Source: Kitasatospora setae KM-6054 (GTDB lineage Bacteria; Actinomycetota; Actinomycetes; Streptomycetales; Streptomycetaceae). Taken from it: a stretch of 64,000 nt of DNA. Made by a program: the position numbers and the translations under genes. The stretch's first letter is position 1; every line of letters begins with the position of its first letter. This document shows, piece by piece, positions 15,766 through 24,540 of this stretch. The stretch lies in NCBI RefSeq assembly GCF_000269985.1, contig NC_016109.1, forward strand, positions 8,273,001-8,337,000. Direction: 5' to 3'. The notes beneath the pieces are model-generated. The model saw only the letters and a program-made list of their open reading frames with translations. It was not told where the DNA came from and did not search any database.

Positions 15766-17268
15766 ATGACGGAGACGACGAGGGCGGGCGCCGTGCCCGG
15801 GGGCGGCGCGACCGGAGCGGGCGGCCCGGCATCCGGCCAGGCGCCGGGCGCGATGCCGAGCGCGGCCGACGTCGCACGGGCCGGAGCGGCCTCGATGCTC
15901 CGCCGCACGCTGGGCGAGCAGCGGATCGTCCTGGTCGCCTGGCGGCTGCTGGTCCTGCAGAACGCGCACCCGGCGGTCGGCGCCGGGGTCGGCCGGCTCT
16001 CCACCTACCGCAACCACCCCTGGCGCCGGATCGAACACACCATGGACAGCGGCCGCCGGCTCTTCTTCTCCGACCAGGAGGCCCTGCACCGGGAGATCCA
16101 ACGACTCGAACGCAGCCACCGCCGGATCGAAGGGGTCGACGACCGGGGCCGCCCCTACAGCGCCCTCGACCCCGCCGTCCGGGTCTGGGTGATGGTGACC
16201 CTGTACGAGGCGATGACCGCCCTGCACGCCCTCGCCGGACGGCCGCTGCGCCCCGCCCAGCTCGACCGGCTCTACACGGAGTTCCGCACGGTCTGCGCCG
16301 CCCTCGAACTCCCCGCCGAACTCCTCCCGCCCACCGCCGCCGACGTGCCCGGCTACATCCGCGCCACCATCCGGGACACCCTGGAGCTCACCGAAGCCGC
16401 CCAGGACATGCTGTACACCGTCCTCACCCGGGCACCCGCCCCACGCCGCCTCGGCCGGCTGCGCCCCGCCTGGCCGCTGCTGCGCCGACTCGTCGCCCGC
16501 TTCCTGACCACGCTCACGCTGGCCGACCTGCCGGCCGAGTTCCGGGCCAAGTTCGACCTGCCGCGCGGCCGGGGCGCGGCCGCACTCTCCTGGCTCGTCC
16601 ACCGCGGGGCCCGCGCGGTGGCGCTGCAACTGCCCGACCGGCTGCGCTACCGCACCCTGCCGGACGGCGAGCGGGCCCGACCGCAGCAGGCCAAGGCCCC
16701 GCGCCCGGCCCGCACGCCGCGGGCACTGCGCGACAACCGGCCGGGGCGGATCGCCGCGTTCTACCGCCAGGTGATGGACCAGACCGGCGACGGCCGGCTG
16801 ACCTCCGCCGACTTCGCGGCGATGGCGCACAACGTCTGCTGGCCGCTGGAGCTCGACCAGGCCGGCGAGTCCGGTGTGTACGCGGCCTTCGACGCCTGGT
16901 GGCAGCACCTGCTGGCCACCATGGACGCCGACGGCGACGGCGAGATCTCCTGCGAGGAGTTCGTCACCGCGATGCTCGCCGGCATCGACCGGGACCCGGA
17001 CTACCTCGACCAGGGCCTGCACCTCGCCGTCCGCGCGATGTTCCGGGCCGCTGACCTCGACCACAGCGGACTGCTGGACGCCGAGGAGTACCGCACCCTG
17101 TTCGGCGGCTCCCGGGTCCACCCGGCCGAACTGACCCACGGCTTCCGGCAACTGGACACCGACGGGGACGGACAGATCACCGAGGAGGAGTTCGTGAGGG
17201 GATTCACCGAGTTCTTCACCGCCCGCACGGAGAGCGTCGCCGGGACGCAGCTGCTGGGCCGACCATGA
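15766..17268 (+). CDS. DUF2236 (MpaB/Lcp-like oxygenase) domain fused to four EF-hands
   Basis: 500 aa. Residues about 45-240 match DUF2236, the ER-bound oxygenase MpaB / latex-clearing-protein family: GEQRIVLVAWRLLVLQNAHPAVGAGV (His68 corresponds to the conserved, probably haem-ligating histidine), YRNHPWRRIEHTMDSG, SALDPAVRVWVMVTLYEA and LLPPTAADV. Residues 338-349 (DQTGDGRLTSAD), 387-398 (DADGDGEISCEE), 430-441 (DLDHSGLLDAEE) and 464-475 (DTDGDGQITEEE) are four EF-hand loops with acidic ligands, resembling actinomycete calerythrin. The arrangement suggests a calcium-controlled oxidoreductase; the coupling is inference. No signal peptide is clear. Confidence 0.85.
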   Translation: MTETTRAGAVPGGGATGAGGPASGQAPGAMPSAADVARAGAASMLRRTLGEQRIVLVAWRLLVLQNAHPAVGAGVGRLSTYRNHPWRRIEHTMDSGRRLFFSDQEALHREIQRLERSHRRIEGVDDRGRPYSALDPAVRVWVMVTLYEAMTALHALAGRPLRPAQLDRLYTEFRTVCAALELPAELLPPTAADVPGYIRATIRDTLELTEAAQDMLYTVLTRAPAPRRLGRLRPAWPLLRRLVARFLTTLTLADLPAEFRAKFDLPRGRGAAALSWLVHRGARAVALQLPDRLRYRTLPDGERARPQQAKAPRPARTPRALRDNRPGRIAAFYRQVMDQTGDGRLTSADFAAMAHNVCWPLELDQAGESGVYAAFDAWWQHLLATMDADGDGEISCEEFVTAMLAGIDRDPDYLDQGLHLAVRAMFRAADLDHSGLLDAEEYRTLFGGSRVHPAELTHGFRQLDTDGDGQITEEEFVRGFTEFFTARTESVAGTQLLGRP

Positions 17269-17356
17269 CGGTGCGGTTGGGCACCGGCCGCTGATCCGCC
17301 GTCGAAGCGTGGTGGGCGTGGGCTCCTTGACAAGTCGATATCGCGATGAGCCTTGA

Positions 17357-17393
<37 letters not shown>

Positions 17394-17452
17394 CAGGGAG
17401 CAGGTCTGGCTGGGGCCTGGTCGGGAGCGGGAGGCGCCGGAAGGGGCGCTGA

Positions 17453-17492
17453 GCCCGGGCCGCCCTCCCGGGAGGGGGAGGGCGGCCCGGGC
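17453..17492. terminator. Bidirectional terminator between convergent genes
   Basis: A 17-bp perfect stem (left arm 17453-17469, right arm 17476-17492) with a 6-nt loop lies between the plus-strand EF-hand gene and the minus-strand ABC permease. Confidence 0.85.
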
Positions 17493-17518
17493 GGTCGAGG
17501 AGGTGGCCGGGACCGCCG

Positions 17519-20092
17519 TCAGCGGGTGGCGGTGGGCCGGGAGCGCAGGAGCGCGCGGCCCGGGAGGGCGGTGGCCGCCAGACAGAGCAGGGCGGCCCCG
17601 GCGGCGAGCGGGAGGGCCGTACCGAGGGGGACGTAGGGGGAGGCGGAGGTCAGGGCCCGGGTGATCGGGGTGAGCGTCGTCCAGGCGATCGCGGTGCCGG
17701 TGGCCAGGCCGATCAGCGCGATCAGCAGGGCCTCCCACCGGAGCATCGCGCGGACCTGGCGGCGGGTGGTGCCGGCCAGCCGCAGCAGGGCGATCTCACG
17801 ACGGCGGTCCAACACCGTCATCACCAGGGTGTTGGCGGCGGCCAGTGCCGCGAAGCCCGCCAGGACACCCGCCATCACGTTGTTCGCCCAGCCGCTCAGT
17901 TCGCGCTGCCGGTCGGCCTGCGCCGCGTAGCCCTGCCGGTCCGTCACCGTCAGGCCGCCGGGGGCGAGCCCGGACAACGCCTCGGCGGTGGCCGCCCGGT
18001 CCGCCCCCGGCGCCCGGGAGACCAGCAGTCGGGCCAGGTACGGGGAGTCGCTGTGCGCGGCGACGGTGGCTCCCGGCAGCAGCGCCTCACCGAGGCCGAG
18101 GCCCCGGCTGTAGGTGGCGACCACCGTCGGCTCGGCCTTGTGGCCGTCGCCGAGCCAGAGCGGAGCCCGGTCACCGACCCGGACGCCGAGGCTGTCGGCC
18201 AGCGTGGCGTCCAGCGCGACCGTGTCCGCGGAACGGGACAGGTCGGCCAGCGAACCCGACCTGACACCCAGGTCCAGCACCGAGGGGAGGGCCGCCGGGT
18301 CGCCCTCCACCCCCAGCGCGGTGGCCGTGGCCAGCACATCGGACTGCTGGTACACCAGCCCGGTCGGCCGCAGGCCGACCGCCGCCGCGACCCCGGGCAA
18401 CTGCGAAGCCCGCTCCACCGTGCCCGCGTCCAGGCCCGGACGGCCGGCCTGGGCGGACACCACCTGATCCGCCGTCAGGCCCTGGCGGACGTGCTCCGCC
18501 GCAGTGTGCTGCAGGCTCGACTGGAGGAACACCAGCGTGCCGCAGAAAGCCGTCACCATCACGATCGGCACCGTCGCCGAAGCCAACCGGCGGGACGAGG
18601 CCCGGGCGTTGTCCGCGGCCAGCGAGGCCGGCGCACCGCCCGCCCGTAGCAGCACCCCGACCAGACCCACCGCCCCGCGCACCAGCCAGGGGCCGAGCAG
18701 CGCCACCGAGACCAGGAAGCACAGCACCACACCCAGCGCGGTGTTCGCCGCGGCGGCACCCGTCAGATTGGCCGCGACGACCGCGAACGCCACCGCGCCC
18801 GCCGTGAACACCGCACCCGTCACCGTCCGGACCGGACCGGGGCATCCGGGGCCCGTGTTCGCCTCGCCGAGGGCCTGGGCGGGCCGCATCCGGGCACTGC
18901 GCCGGGCCGCGAACCAGCCGGCCGCCAGCGCCGTCACCGTGCACGCCGCGACGGCGGCCAGCACCGGCAGCGGGCCGACTCCGAGCACCACGTCCGCCGG
19001 CACCGCGGCGCGGGCGACCAGCTCGCCGAACCACCAGCGGGCCAGCGCAAGCCCGGGCAGCACACCGACCGCGGCGGCCAGCGGCGCCACCAGCACCGCC
19101 TCCGCGGCGATCGACCGCCGGATCTGGCGGGGCGTCGCACCGATGGTGCGGAGCAGCGCGAACTCGCGGGCCCGCTGGCCGGTCGCCAGCGCGACCGTGC
19201 TGACCACCACGAACACCGCCGTCATGGTCGCCACCCCGCCGAAGGACGCCCCCAGCGCCGTCAGCATCGCCCTCGCCTCGTGCAGCGCCGGCTGCTCGAC
19301 CGTGCCGCGCTGCAGACCGGTCGACACCTGGGCCCGACCGTCCAGCGAGTGGCGCAGTTCGGCGGCCAGGGCGCGCGGATCGGTGCCCGCGGCGGGCCGT
19401 ACCGCGATGGCGTCGATCCGGCCGGGGTGCCCGGAGATCCGGTCCGCGGTGCGGTCGGAGAACCAGGCGGTGGCCGAGCCGGGCCGTGCCTCGGCCAGGC
19501 CGGAGACCCGGTAGGAGGCGCTGCCGGCGGGTGTCGCGACAGTGACGCTGTCACCGGGGGAGAGGTGGGCGGCGCGGGCGCTGGCGGCGTCCAACACCAG
19601 TTCGCCGTCGGCGGGTGCCCGGCCCTCGGCCAGCCGCTCGCCCGGGCCGATCCCCAGGGCGGCCCAGCCCCGGCCGGTGAGTCCGGGCAGGTCGGACGGT
19701 GCGGAGGTGGATCCGGCGGAGGAGGCGGAGGAGGAAGAGGGGGCGGAGGCGACGGAGACCGGGAAGGCGGAGTCCGGCAGGGCCTGTGCGACGCCGGGCA
19801 GCGAGGCCACGGTGGTGGTCAGGGCCGCGTCCAGGCGGGCTCGTTCGGGCAGGGGTTGGGCCACGGTCTCGCGGTCCTCGCCGCGGGCGACCTCCACCTT
19901 CACCTGCTGGTCGGCCGCGACCACGACCGGTACGTCGGCGTACCGGGAGGGCTGCACGCTCGCGGTCAGACCGGTCTGCAGCAGCACGCCGCAGGCCGTG
20001 ACGATGGCGGACGCGAACAAGAGGGCGAGGAAGGTCCCCGCGAAGGAGGCGGGGCGGAAGCGCACGGCGGCGCGGGCCAGTCCGTTGCTCAT
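17519..20092 (-). CDS. ABC transporter permease with two FtsX/MacB domains
   Basis: 857 aa. One helix near the N-terminus is followed by a large extracytoplasmic domain, then an FtsX core of three helices (around MTAVFVVVSTVALATGQ and FALLRTIGATPRQI), a second extracytoplasmic domain and a second FtsX core (NTLVMTVLDRRREIALLRLAGTTRRQV). This is the fused exporter permease architecture common next to MacB-like ATPases in actinomycetes. The ATG at 20092 (MSNGLARAAV) overlaps the stop of a 27-codon ORF that itself overlaps the ATPase stop. Likely exports a peptide, lipid or drug; substrate unknown. Confidence 0.9.
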   Translation of the reverse strand: MSNGLARAAVRFRPASFAGTFLALLFASAIVTACGVLLQTGLTASVQPSRYADVPVVVAADQQVKVEVARGEDRETVAQPLPERARLDAALTTTVASLPGVAQALPDSAFPVSVASAPSSSSASSAGSTSAPSDLPGLTGRGWAALGIGPGERLAEGRAPADGELVLDAASARAAHLSPGDSVTVATPAGSASYRVSGLAEARPGSATAWFSDRTADRISGHPGRIDAIAVRPAAGTDPRALAAELRHSLDGRAQVSTGLQRGTVEQPALHEARAMLTALGASFGGVATMTAVFVVVSTVALATGQRAREFALLRTIGATPRQIRRSIAAEAVLVAPLAAAVGVLPGLALARWWFGELVARAAVPADVVLGVGPLPVLAAVAACTVTALAAGWFAARRSARMRPAQALGEANTGPGCPGPVRTVTGAVFTAGAVAFAVVAANLTGAAAANTALGVVLCFLVSVALLGPWLVRGAVGLVGVLLRAGGAPASLAADNARASSRRLASATVPIVMVTAFCGTLVFLQSSLQHTAAEHVRQGLTADQVVSAQAGRPGLDAGTVERASQLPGVAAAVGLRPTGLVYQQSDVLATATALGVEGDPAALPSVLDLGVRSGSLADLSRSADTVALDATLADSLGVRVGDRAPLWLGDGHKAEPTVVATYSRGLGLGEALLPGATVAAHSDSPYLARLLVSRAPGADRAATAEALSGLAPGGLTVTDRQGYAAQADRQRELSGWANNVMAGVLAGFAALAAANTLVMTVLDRRREIALLRLAGTTRRQVRAMLRWEALLIALIGLATGTAIAWTTLTPITRALTSASPYVPLGTALPLAAGAALLCLAATALPGRALLRSRPTATR

Positions 20093-20172
20093 GCGGTCGG
20101 CTCCGTGTTGTGGGCGGCGGTCGGTGCGGAGAGGGAGGGGGAACGGGCGAGGAGGCGGCGGCGCGGCGTCAT
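20089..20172 (-). CDS. 27-codon ORF bridging the ABC ATPase and permease genes
   Basis: Its ATG overlaps the TGA of the ATPase (ATGA at 20169-20172) and its TGA overlaps the ATG of the permease (ATGA at 20089-20092). The peptide (MTPRRRLLARSPSL...) has no recognised motif. Most simply it lets ribosomes pass from one cistron to the next; a stable product is not implied. Confidence 0.4.
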   Translation of the reverse strand: MTPRRRLLARSPSLSAPTAAHNTEPTA

Positions 20173-21011
20173 GCGGCGGCCCCCGAGGGGGAGGCGGAGA
20201 GGGTGAGCATGCGGTCGGCCACGGTGCGCGGATCGGGGTGGTGGAGTTCACCGGCGAGGGTGCCGCCGGCCAGGAAGACCACCCGGTCGGCGAAGGAGGC
20301 GGCCACCGGGTCGTGGGTGACCATCACGACGGTGGCGCCCAGGGCGTCCACCGCGTCCCGCAGCAGGCCGAGCACCTCGTGGGCGCTGCGGGTGTCGAGG
20401 GCGCCGGTGGGCTCGTCCGCGAAGATCACGTCGGGGCGGGTGATCAGCGCGCGGGCCAGCGCGACGCGCTGCTGCTGACCGCCGGAGAGCTGGCCGGGGC
20501 GGCGCGAGGCGTGCTCGCCCAGGCCGACCCGGGCCAGCAGTTCGCCGGCCCGGGCCCGCTCCTGCCGCTGGCCGGCCAGCCGCTGGGGCAGCAGCACGTT
20601 CTGCAGGACGGTCAGGGACGGCAGCAGGTTGAAGGACTGGAAGACGAAACCGATCCGGGTGCGCCGCAGCTTGGTCAGCCGGTCCTCGCCCAGCGAGCTG
20701 ATCTCCTGCCCGGCCAGCAGCACCTGGCCGGCGTCCGGCCGGTCGAGGCCCGCCGCGCACTGCAGGAAGGTGCTCTTGCCGGAGCCGGACGGACCCATCA
20801 CGGCCGTGAAGGTGCCCGCCGGGAGCACCAGGTCGACGCCCCCGAGCGCGGTCACCGCCCCCGCCCCCTGCCCGTAGCCGCGGCGCACCCCGCGCAGCTC
20901 CACGGCGGGCACCCCGGTGGCGGGCCCGGCGGGACCGGCGGGCCTTGGGGATCCGGGGACGGCTGACGGGGCGGGCCGACCGGAGGCGGAACGGCGCAGG
21001 CGGGGCGACAT
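20169..21011 (-). CDS. ABC transporter ATP-binding protein (MacB/LolD-like)
   Basis: 280 aa. All ATPase motifs are intact: Walker A GPSGSGKS, Q-loop FVFQSFNLLP, signature LSGGQQQRVALARAL, Walker B VIFADEPTGALD and H-loop VTHD. A 38-residue proline- and serine-rich extension precedes the domain, so a later start is possible; the ATG at 21011 is preceded by GGAAGG. First gene of the exporter operon. Confidence 0.92.
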   Translation of the reverse strand: MSPRLRRSASGRPAPSAVPGSPRPAGPAGPATGVPAVELRGVRRGYGQGAGAVTALGGVDLVLPAGTFTAVMGPSGSGKSTFLQCAAGLDRPDAGQVLLAGQEISSLGEDRLTKLRRTRIGFVFQSFNLLPSLTVLQNVLLPQRLAGQRQERARAGELLARVGLGEHASRRPGQLSGGQQQRVALARALITRPDVIFADEPTGALDTRSAHEVLGLLRDAVDALGATVVMVTHDPVAASFADRVVFLAGGTLAGELHHPDPRTVADRMLTLSASPSGAAA

Positions 21012-21195
21012 GGTGGAGCCTTCCTCGGAGACGGCGCCCCGGCGGACTCGCACCGGGGCACCCTCAACGCTAGGAAACTCGCAGGTCAACCACCATGGAG
21101 GCGACCGGAGACCATGGGGTGGGGATATCCCCACCCCCGCCCGGCGGCCACCCCCCGGCCCGACCGCCCCCAGACGGGGCGGAGGGCGGCGGCCG

Positions 21196-22344
21196 TCAGA
21201 CCGGCTTGACGGCCACCCGCAGTAGGTTCGTGACCGCCAGCACCTCGCCGTGCAACCGCGTTCCCAGGGTGCGGCGCAGTTCGGCGATCTCGGGGTCGGC
21301 CACCGACACGGTGAGGGTGTACGCAGGGGGCCCGGGGACGGTGCCGTCGGCGTTGACCCGGGGGGCCGTGCCGACGGCCAGCGCCGCGGCGTCGACGCCG
21401 GGGCAGAGGGCCACGGCCGGCAGTTCCAGGTGGGCGGTGGTGCCGTTCTCGGCGACCAGCCAGCCGGTGCCGTCGGGGGTGTGCGCGGCGCCGGAGACCG
21501 TGGCGGGCAGCCCGTGGGCGGCGGCCACCACCCCGTTCGGTCCCTCGATCTCGACCGCGATGCCGGCACTGCCCAGCGGTGCGGGGAGCGCCAGCGGGGC
21601 GCTCGAACCGGAGCCGAGCTCCAGGTCGAGCAGCAGCCCGCCGGACGGGGAGGTCCTCAGCGGCGAGGAGGCGCCGGACGGGGAGGCGCCGGACGGGGAG
21701 GCGCCGGACCGGGAAGCGTTGGGGGCGAAGCCCAGCCAGGGGCCGGGCGGGGTGTCACCGGGGAGCGTGTCGAGCGGGTTCGGGAAGTGGTGGTAGCCGT
21801 GTTGCCCGCACTCGCTGCCCGCGAACGTCCCGCCGCCGGGGAGGGCCCGGTCGCCGGTCGGGCGGGGGCTGCCCGGATGGGCGCCGGGGGCGGCGACCTG
21901 CGGGGTGTGCGCCCGGTTCGGGCCGAACAGCAGCCCGCCGACCACCAGCAGGACGATCAGCGTGCCGAGCACGGCCGTCCACCGCTCGCCCCGGCTGAGG
22001 GCGCGGAACCGGGAGCCGAGGCGCGCGCCGCCCCGGCGGCCGCGCGGGCCGAGGGCGGGCCCGCCGCCCGTCCTGCCGGACCGGGAGAACCTGGTGAACC
22101 CGGCGAACCGGCCGCGGCCGGGCCGTCCGGTGGAGTGGGCGCGCCGGGAGCGGGCGCGATCGCCCGGGGACCAGCGGCGGCCGCCCGGGTCGACCGGGGG
22201 CTCGTGGCGCCAGCGCTCGGTGAGCATCCGGGTCCGGGCGGAGGGCTCGCTCACGGTGGCGGCGCGGATGAACTCCTCGTCCAGGACCAGACCTTCGAAC
22301 GGGTCCGGGGGCTCGATGGAATCGGGCGGTCGGCGGTCGGGCAT
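21196..22344 (-). CDS. Single-pass membrane protein of unknown function
   Basis: 382 aa. An arginine-rich cytoplasmic part (about 120 residues) precedes one transmembrane helix (TAVLGTLIVLLVVGGLLFG) and an extracytoplasmic domain with a conserved-looking block ECGQHGYHHFPNPLDTL near residue 180. A short GASPS repeat lies in a linker. The C-terminal domain (VEIEGPNGVV, TLTVSVADPEIAELRR) looks beta-rich. No enzyme motif. It lies 184 bp upstream of the ABC operon on the same strand and could be separately transcribed. Confidence 0.75.
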   Translation of the reverse strand: MPDRRPPDSIEPPDPFEGLVLDEEFIRAATVSEPSARTRMLTERWRHEPPVDPGGRRWSPGDRARSRRAHSTGRPGRGRFAGFTRFSRSGRTGGGPALGPRGRRGGARLGSRFRALSRGERWTAVLGTLIVLLVVGGLLFGPNRAHTPQVAAPGAHPGSPRPTGDRALPGGGTFAGSECGQHGYHHFPNPLDTLPGDTPPGPWLGFAPNASRSGASPSGASPSGASSPLRTSPSGGLLLDLELGSGSSAPLALPAPLGSAGIAVEIEGPNGVVAAAHGLPATVSGAAHTPDGTGWLVAENGTTAHLELPAVALCPGVDAAALAVGTAPRVNADGTVPGPPAYTLTVSVADPEIAELRRTLGTRLHGEVLAVTNLLRVAVKPV

Positions 22345-22456
22345 TGCGCCAGTATGCCCGCCGGGGGTGTCCTCGCGGGGCTATGTTCTGGATCACGGAC
22401 GTCGGCGCTCCGGGAAGGCCCCGGGGGCGGCCCGCCGTCCGGGGAGGGCGACCGTC

Positions 22457-22807
22457 GTGCCGCAGATCCTGATCGACCACTCGCCGGGCCTGGACTTCGA
22501 CGCCACGGGCTTCGCCAAGGAGGTCCACCAGTTGATCCCCGAGGTGATCGACGCCCGGGTGGACGACTGCAAGACGCTGGTGCGTCCGGCCGCGCGGCAC
22601 CTGGTCGGCGACGGCGCCTCCACGGACGCTGTCGTCCTGGTGGAGATCAAGATCCTGGCCGGTCGCAGCGCGGAGGCCAGGAGCACGCTCTCCGCCCGGG
22701 TGACGGAACTGCTGCGCGGATACGTCCGGGTGCCCGCCGCGTTCGGGGTGGAGATCACCGAACTCGACCGGGAGACCTACGTGTTCGTCCACCACCCGGG
22801 GCGGTGA
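22457..22807 (+). CDS. CHMI-type tautomerase family protein
   Basis: 116 aa with GTG start immediately followed by Pro, so removal of the initiator exposes the catalytic Pro1 (PQILIDHSPGLDF). The fold and length fit 5-carboxymethyl-2-hydroxymuconate isomerase (HpcD-like), with VEIKILAGRSAEARSTL and a YVFVHHPGR end. No homoprotocatechuate pathway genes are near, so the in vivo substrate is open. Confidence 0.8.
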   Translation: MPQILIDHSPGLDFDATGFAKEVHQLIPEVIDARVDDCKTLVRPAARHLVGDGASTDAVVLVEIKILAGRSAEARSTLSARVTELLRGYVRVPAAFGVEITELDRETYVFVHHPGR

Positions 22808-22865
22808 GTACCGCCCCGGACGGTTCGGCCCGGCTCGGGCCGACGGTTCGGGGTGGGCGGGCGGA

Positions 22866-22922
22866 CGGTCCGCCTCCCCTTGGGCGGAAGAATCGTTTCG
22901 GCTGACTCGGGGAGGCGGACCG
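22866..22922. terminator. Long-loop hairpin between tautomerase and I36-like genes
   Basis: 14-bp perfect inverted repeat (22866-22879 and 22909-22922) with a 29-nt loop, in the convergent gap. The remaining 22808-23077 gap holds no supported gene. Confidence 0.6.
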
Positions 22923-23077
22923 GACTGCGGAAGAGTGGCCCCCAGCGCCGGATCGGGCCGCTCTGGGGTGAGACGGGCCGGGCGGGGGCGCGGCCGTGGG
23001 CGGGCCGCGGGGTGGTCCGGGGACGGACCTGGGTGGGGCGGGGAGGGAGGGTCAGGCCGCCGACGGGCGGCCGGGTG

Positions 23078-23632
23078 TCACAGGCCGGGAGTGGACTCGT
23101 CGAAGAGCAGGCAGCGGGCTCGGTTGTCCAGGTCGAGGACGCGGCCGGAGATCACCTGACGGCCCTGTTCGTCCACCTCGCGGGCGTTGTGGTGGATGCC
23201 CTTCGCGGCGCTCAGGTCGGGGACGCGGGCGGTGCGCTCGGGGTAGCCGCTGCCGGGGAGGAAGATCAGGTACTCCCAGTCGCGGGCCGGGTTGTGCACC
23301 GTGGAGCAGGTGTTGGGCGAGAGCCGGATGGTGACGAAGTCCTTGTCGTTGGCCACCGCCGAGCGGCCGAAACCGAGCGCCCCGGAGCGGGGCAGGTCCA
23401 GACGGGGGGTGGAGTTGCGCTTCTCCTGTTGGAACACCCAGATCTGGCCGTCCTCCTGTTCGTTGTAATTCTCGTGCTCGTAGAGGCAGAACGCGTCGGT
23501 CGGGCAGGCCGCGACGCTCTGTCCGCGCACCAGGTGGGAGCCGGAGCGCTGGGCGGTGGCCGCGTCGGCCGGGCCCGCGGCGGCGGCCAGGAGCAGGAGC
23601 CCGACCGATGCGCAAGTGATCATCTTTTCCAT
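23078..23632 (-). CDS. Secreted peptidase-inhibitor I36-like protein
   Basis: 184 aa. A clear signal peptide (MEKMITCASVGLLLLAAAAG, cleavage likely after ADA) precedes a domain beginning ACPTDAFCLYEHENYNEQ, the pattern of the I36/beta-gamma-crystallin-like secreted proteins of Streptomyces. Further cysteines (NTCSTVHN, ARCLLF) may pair. Family members inhibit metalloproteases such as griselysin or act in the envelope; the target is not predictable here. Confidence 0.75.
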   Translation of the reverse strand: MEKMITCASVGLLLLAAAAGPADAATAQRSGSHLVRGQSVAACPTDAFCLYEHENYNEQEDGQIWVFQQEKRNSTPRLDLPRSGALGFGRSAVANDKDFVTIRLSPNTCSTVHNPARDWEYLIFLPGSGYPERTARVPDLSAAKGIHHNAREVDEQGRQVISGRVLDLDNRARCLLFDESTPGL

Positions 23633-23856
23633 GTCCCACCCAACGAGGCCCGGACGGGCCGGGCACGCGAGGGCCCTCCTTTCCTGACGGTCCGTCACTC
23701 GGGCGGCCGCCATTTGTACGCAGCGTGATGATTTGGCGTTGAAGTGTCGCAGTGCTGGAACTGATTTCACCCGACGAACAGATGAACGGATACGGGGGTG
23801 GGGGTCGAAGCGTTCGCTGGGCCCGGGCGGGGGCGGCGGTGGGTGATACTCGGCGG

Positions 23857-24345
23857 ATGCTGTTGACCTGGATCGCCGAAGTGGCCGACGAACCGCTCGT
23901 GCTCACCCCCGAGGACCGGCGGGAGGAGTGGGAGACCAACACCTGGTGGATCGGTCCCGACGACGGACCGGCGCCGACCGCGGCCGAGGTGGTCGCCGTG
24001 TTCCGCAGCACCGCCGAGGGCATCCGGCGCCGCATCGCTGAGCTGCCGTACGACGGGCCCGCCACCTTCTACGCCTGGCACGACGAACAGGCCCGCCAAC
24101 TGCGCTGCTCCACGGGTTCGGTGGGTCGGGAGGAGTTGCCGTTCGACGGACCCCACCGCCCGACGGACGACCTGCTGCCGATCGTCGAGCGGTACCTGGC
24201 GCAGCAGGAATCGGAATCGGAGGAGTCCGAGGAGTCCGAGGAGTCAGAAGAGTGGGAGGAGCCGGGGGAACTGTCGGTTGACGGGGCGCGGGGCGGGTCC
24301 GAGCCTCGGCCGTTCCCCGTCTGGGTCTTCGCCGTCGGGACCTGA
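23857..24345 (+). CDS. Hypothetical protein with acidic repeat near the C-terminus
   Basis: 162 aa from the ATG at 23857 (MLLTWIAEVADEPLVL). Residues about 1-120 form a compact, probably alpha/beta domain with IRRRIAELPYDGPATFYAWHDEQARQLRCS. It is followed by a run of EES repeats (residues about 120-135) coded by tandem 9-bp units, then a polar tail. No family recognised. It ends 195 bp upstream of tap. Confidence 0.65.
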   Translation: MLLTWIAEVADEPLVLTPEDRREEWETNTWWIGPDDGPAPTAAEVVAVFRSTAEGIRRRIAELPYDGPATFYAWHDEQARQLRCSTGSVGREELPFDGPHRPTDDLLPIVERYLAQQESESEESEESEESEEWEEPGELSVDGARGGSEPRPFPVWVFAVGT

Positions 24346-24540
24346 ACCGGGCAGCAGGGGCGGCTCGTGGGTGGGCTTGCTTGTGCCGCTGCTCAGGGCA
24401 TGTCTATGTTGGGCGGGAGTTCGACCGTTCGGCAGGATGCAAGAAGAGGTGCAGCGGCACGATGTGTGGCCCCCGTCCGGCAGCGTGGTGCGGGAGCGGA
24501 GCCGGTACGGCCGGCGTTCCGCGGGCGAAGGGGGCGTGAG

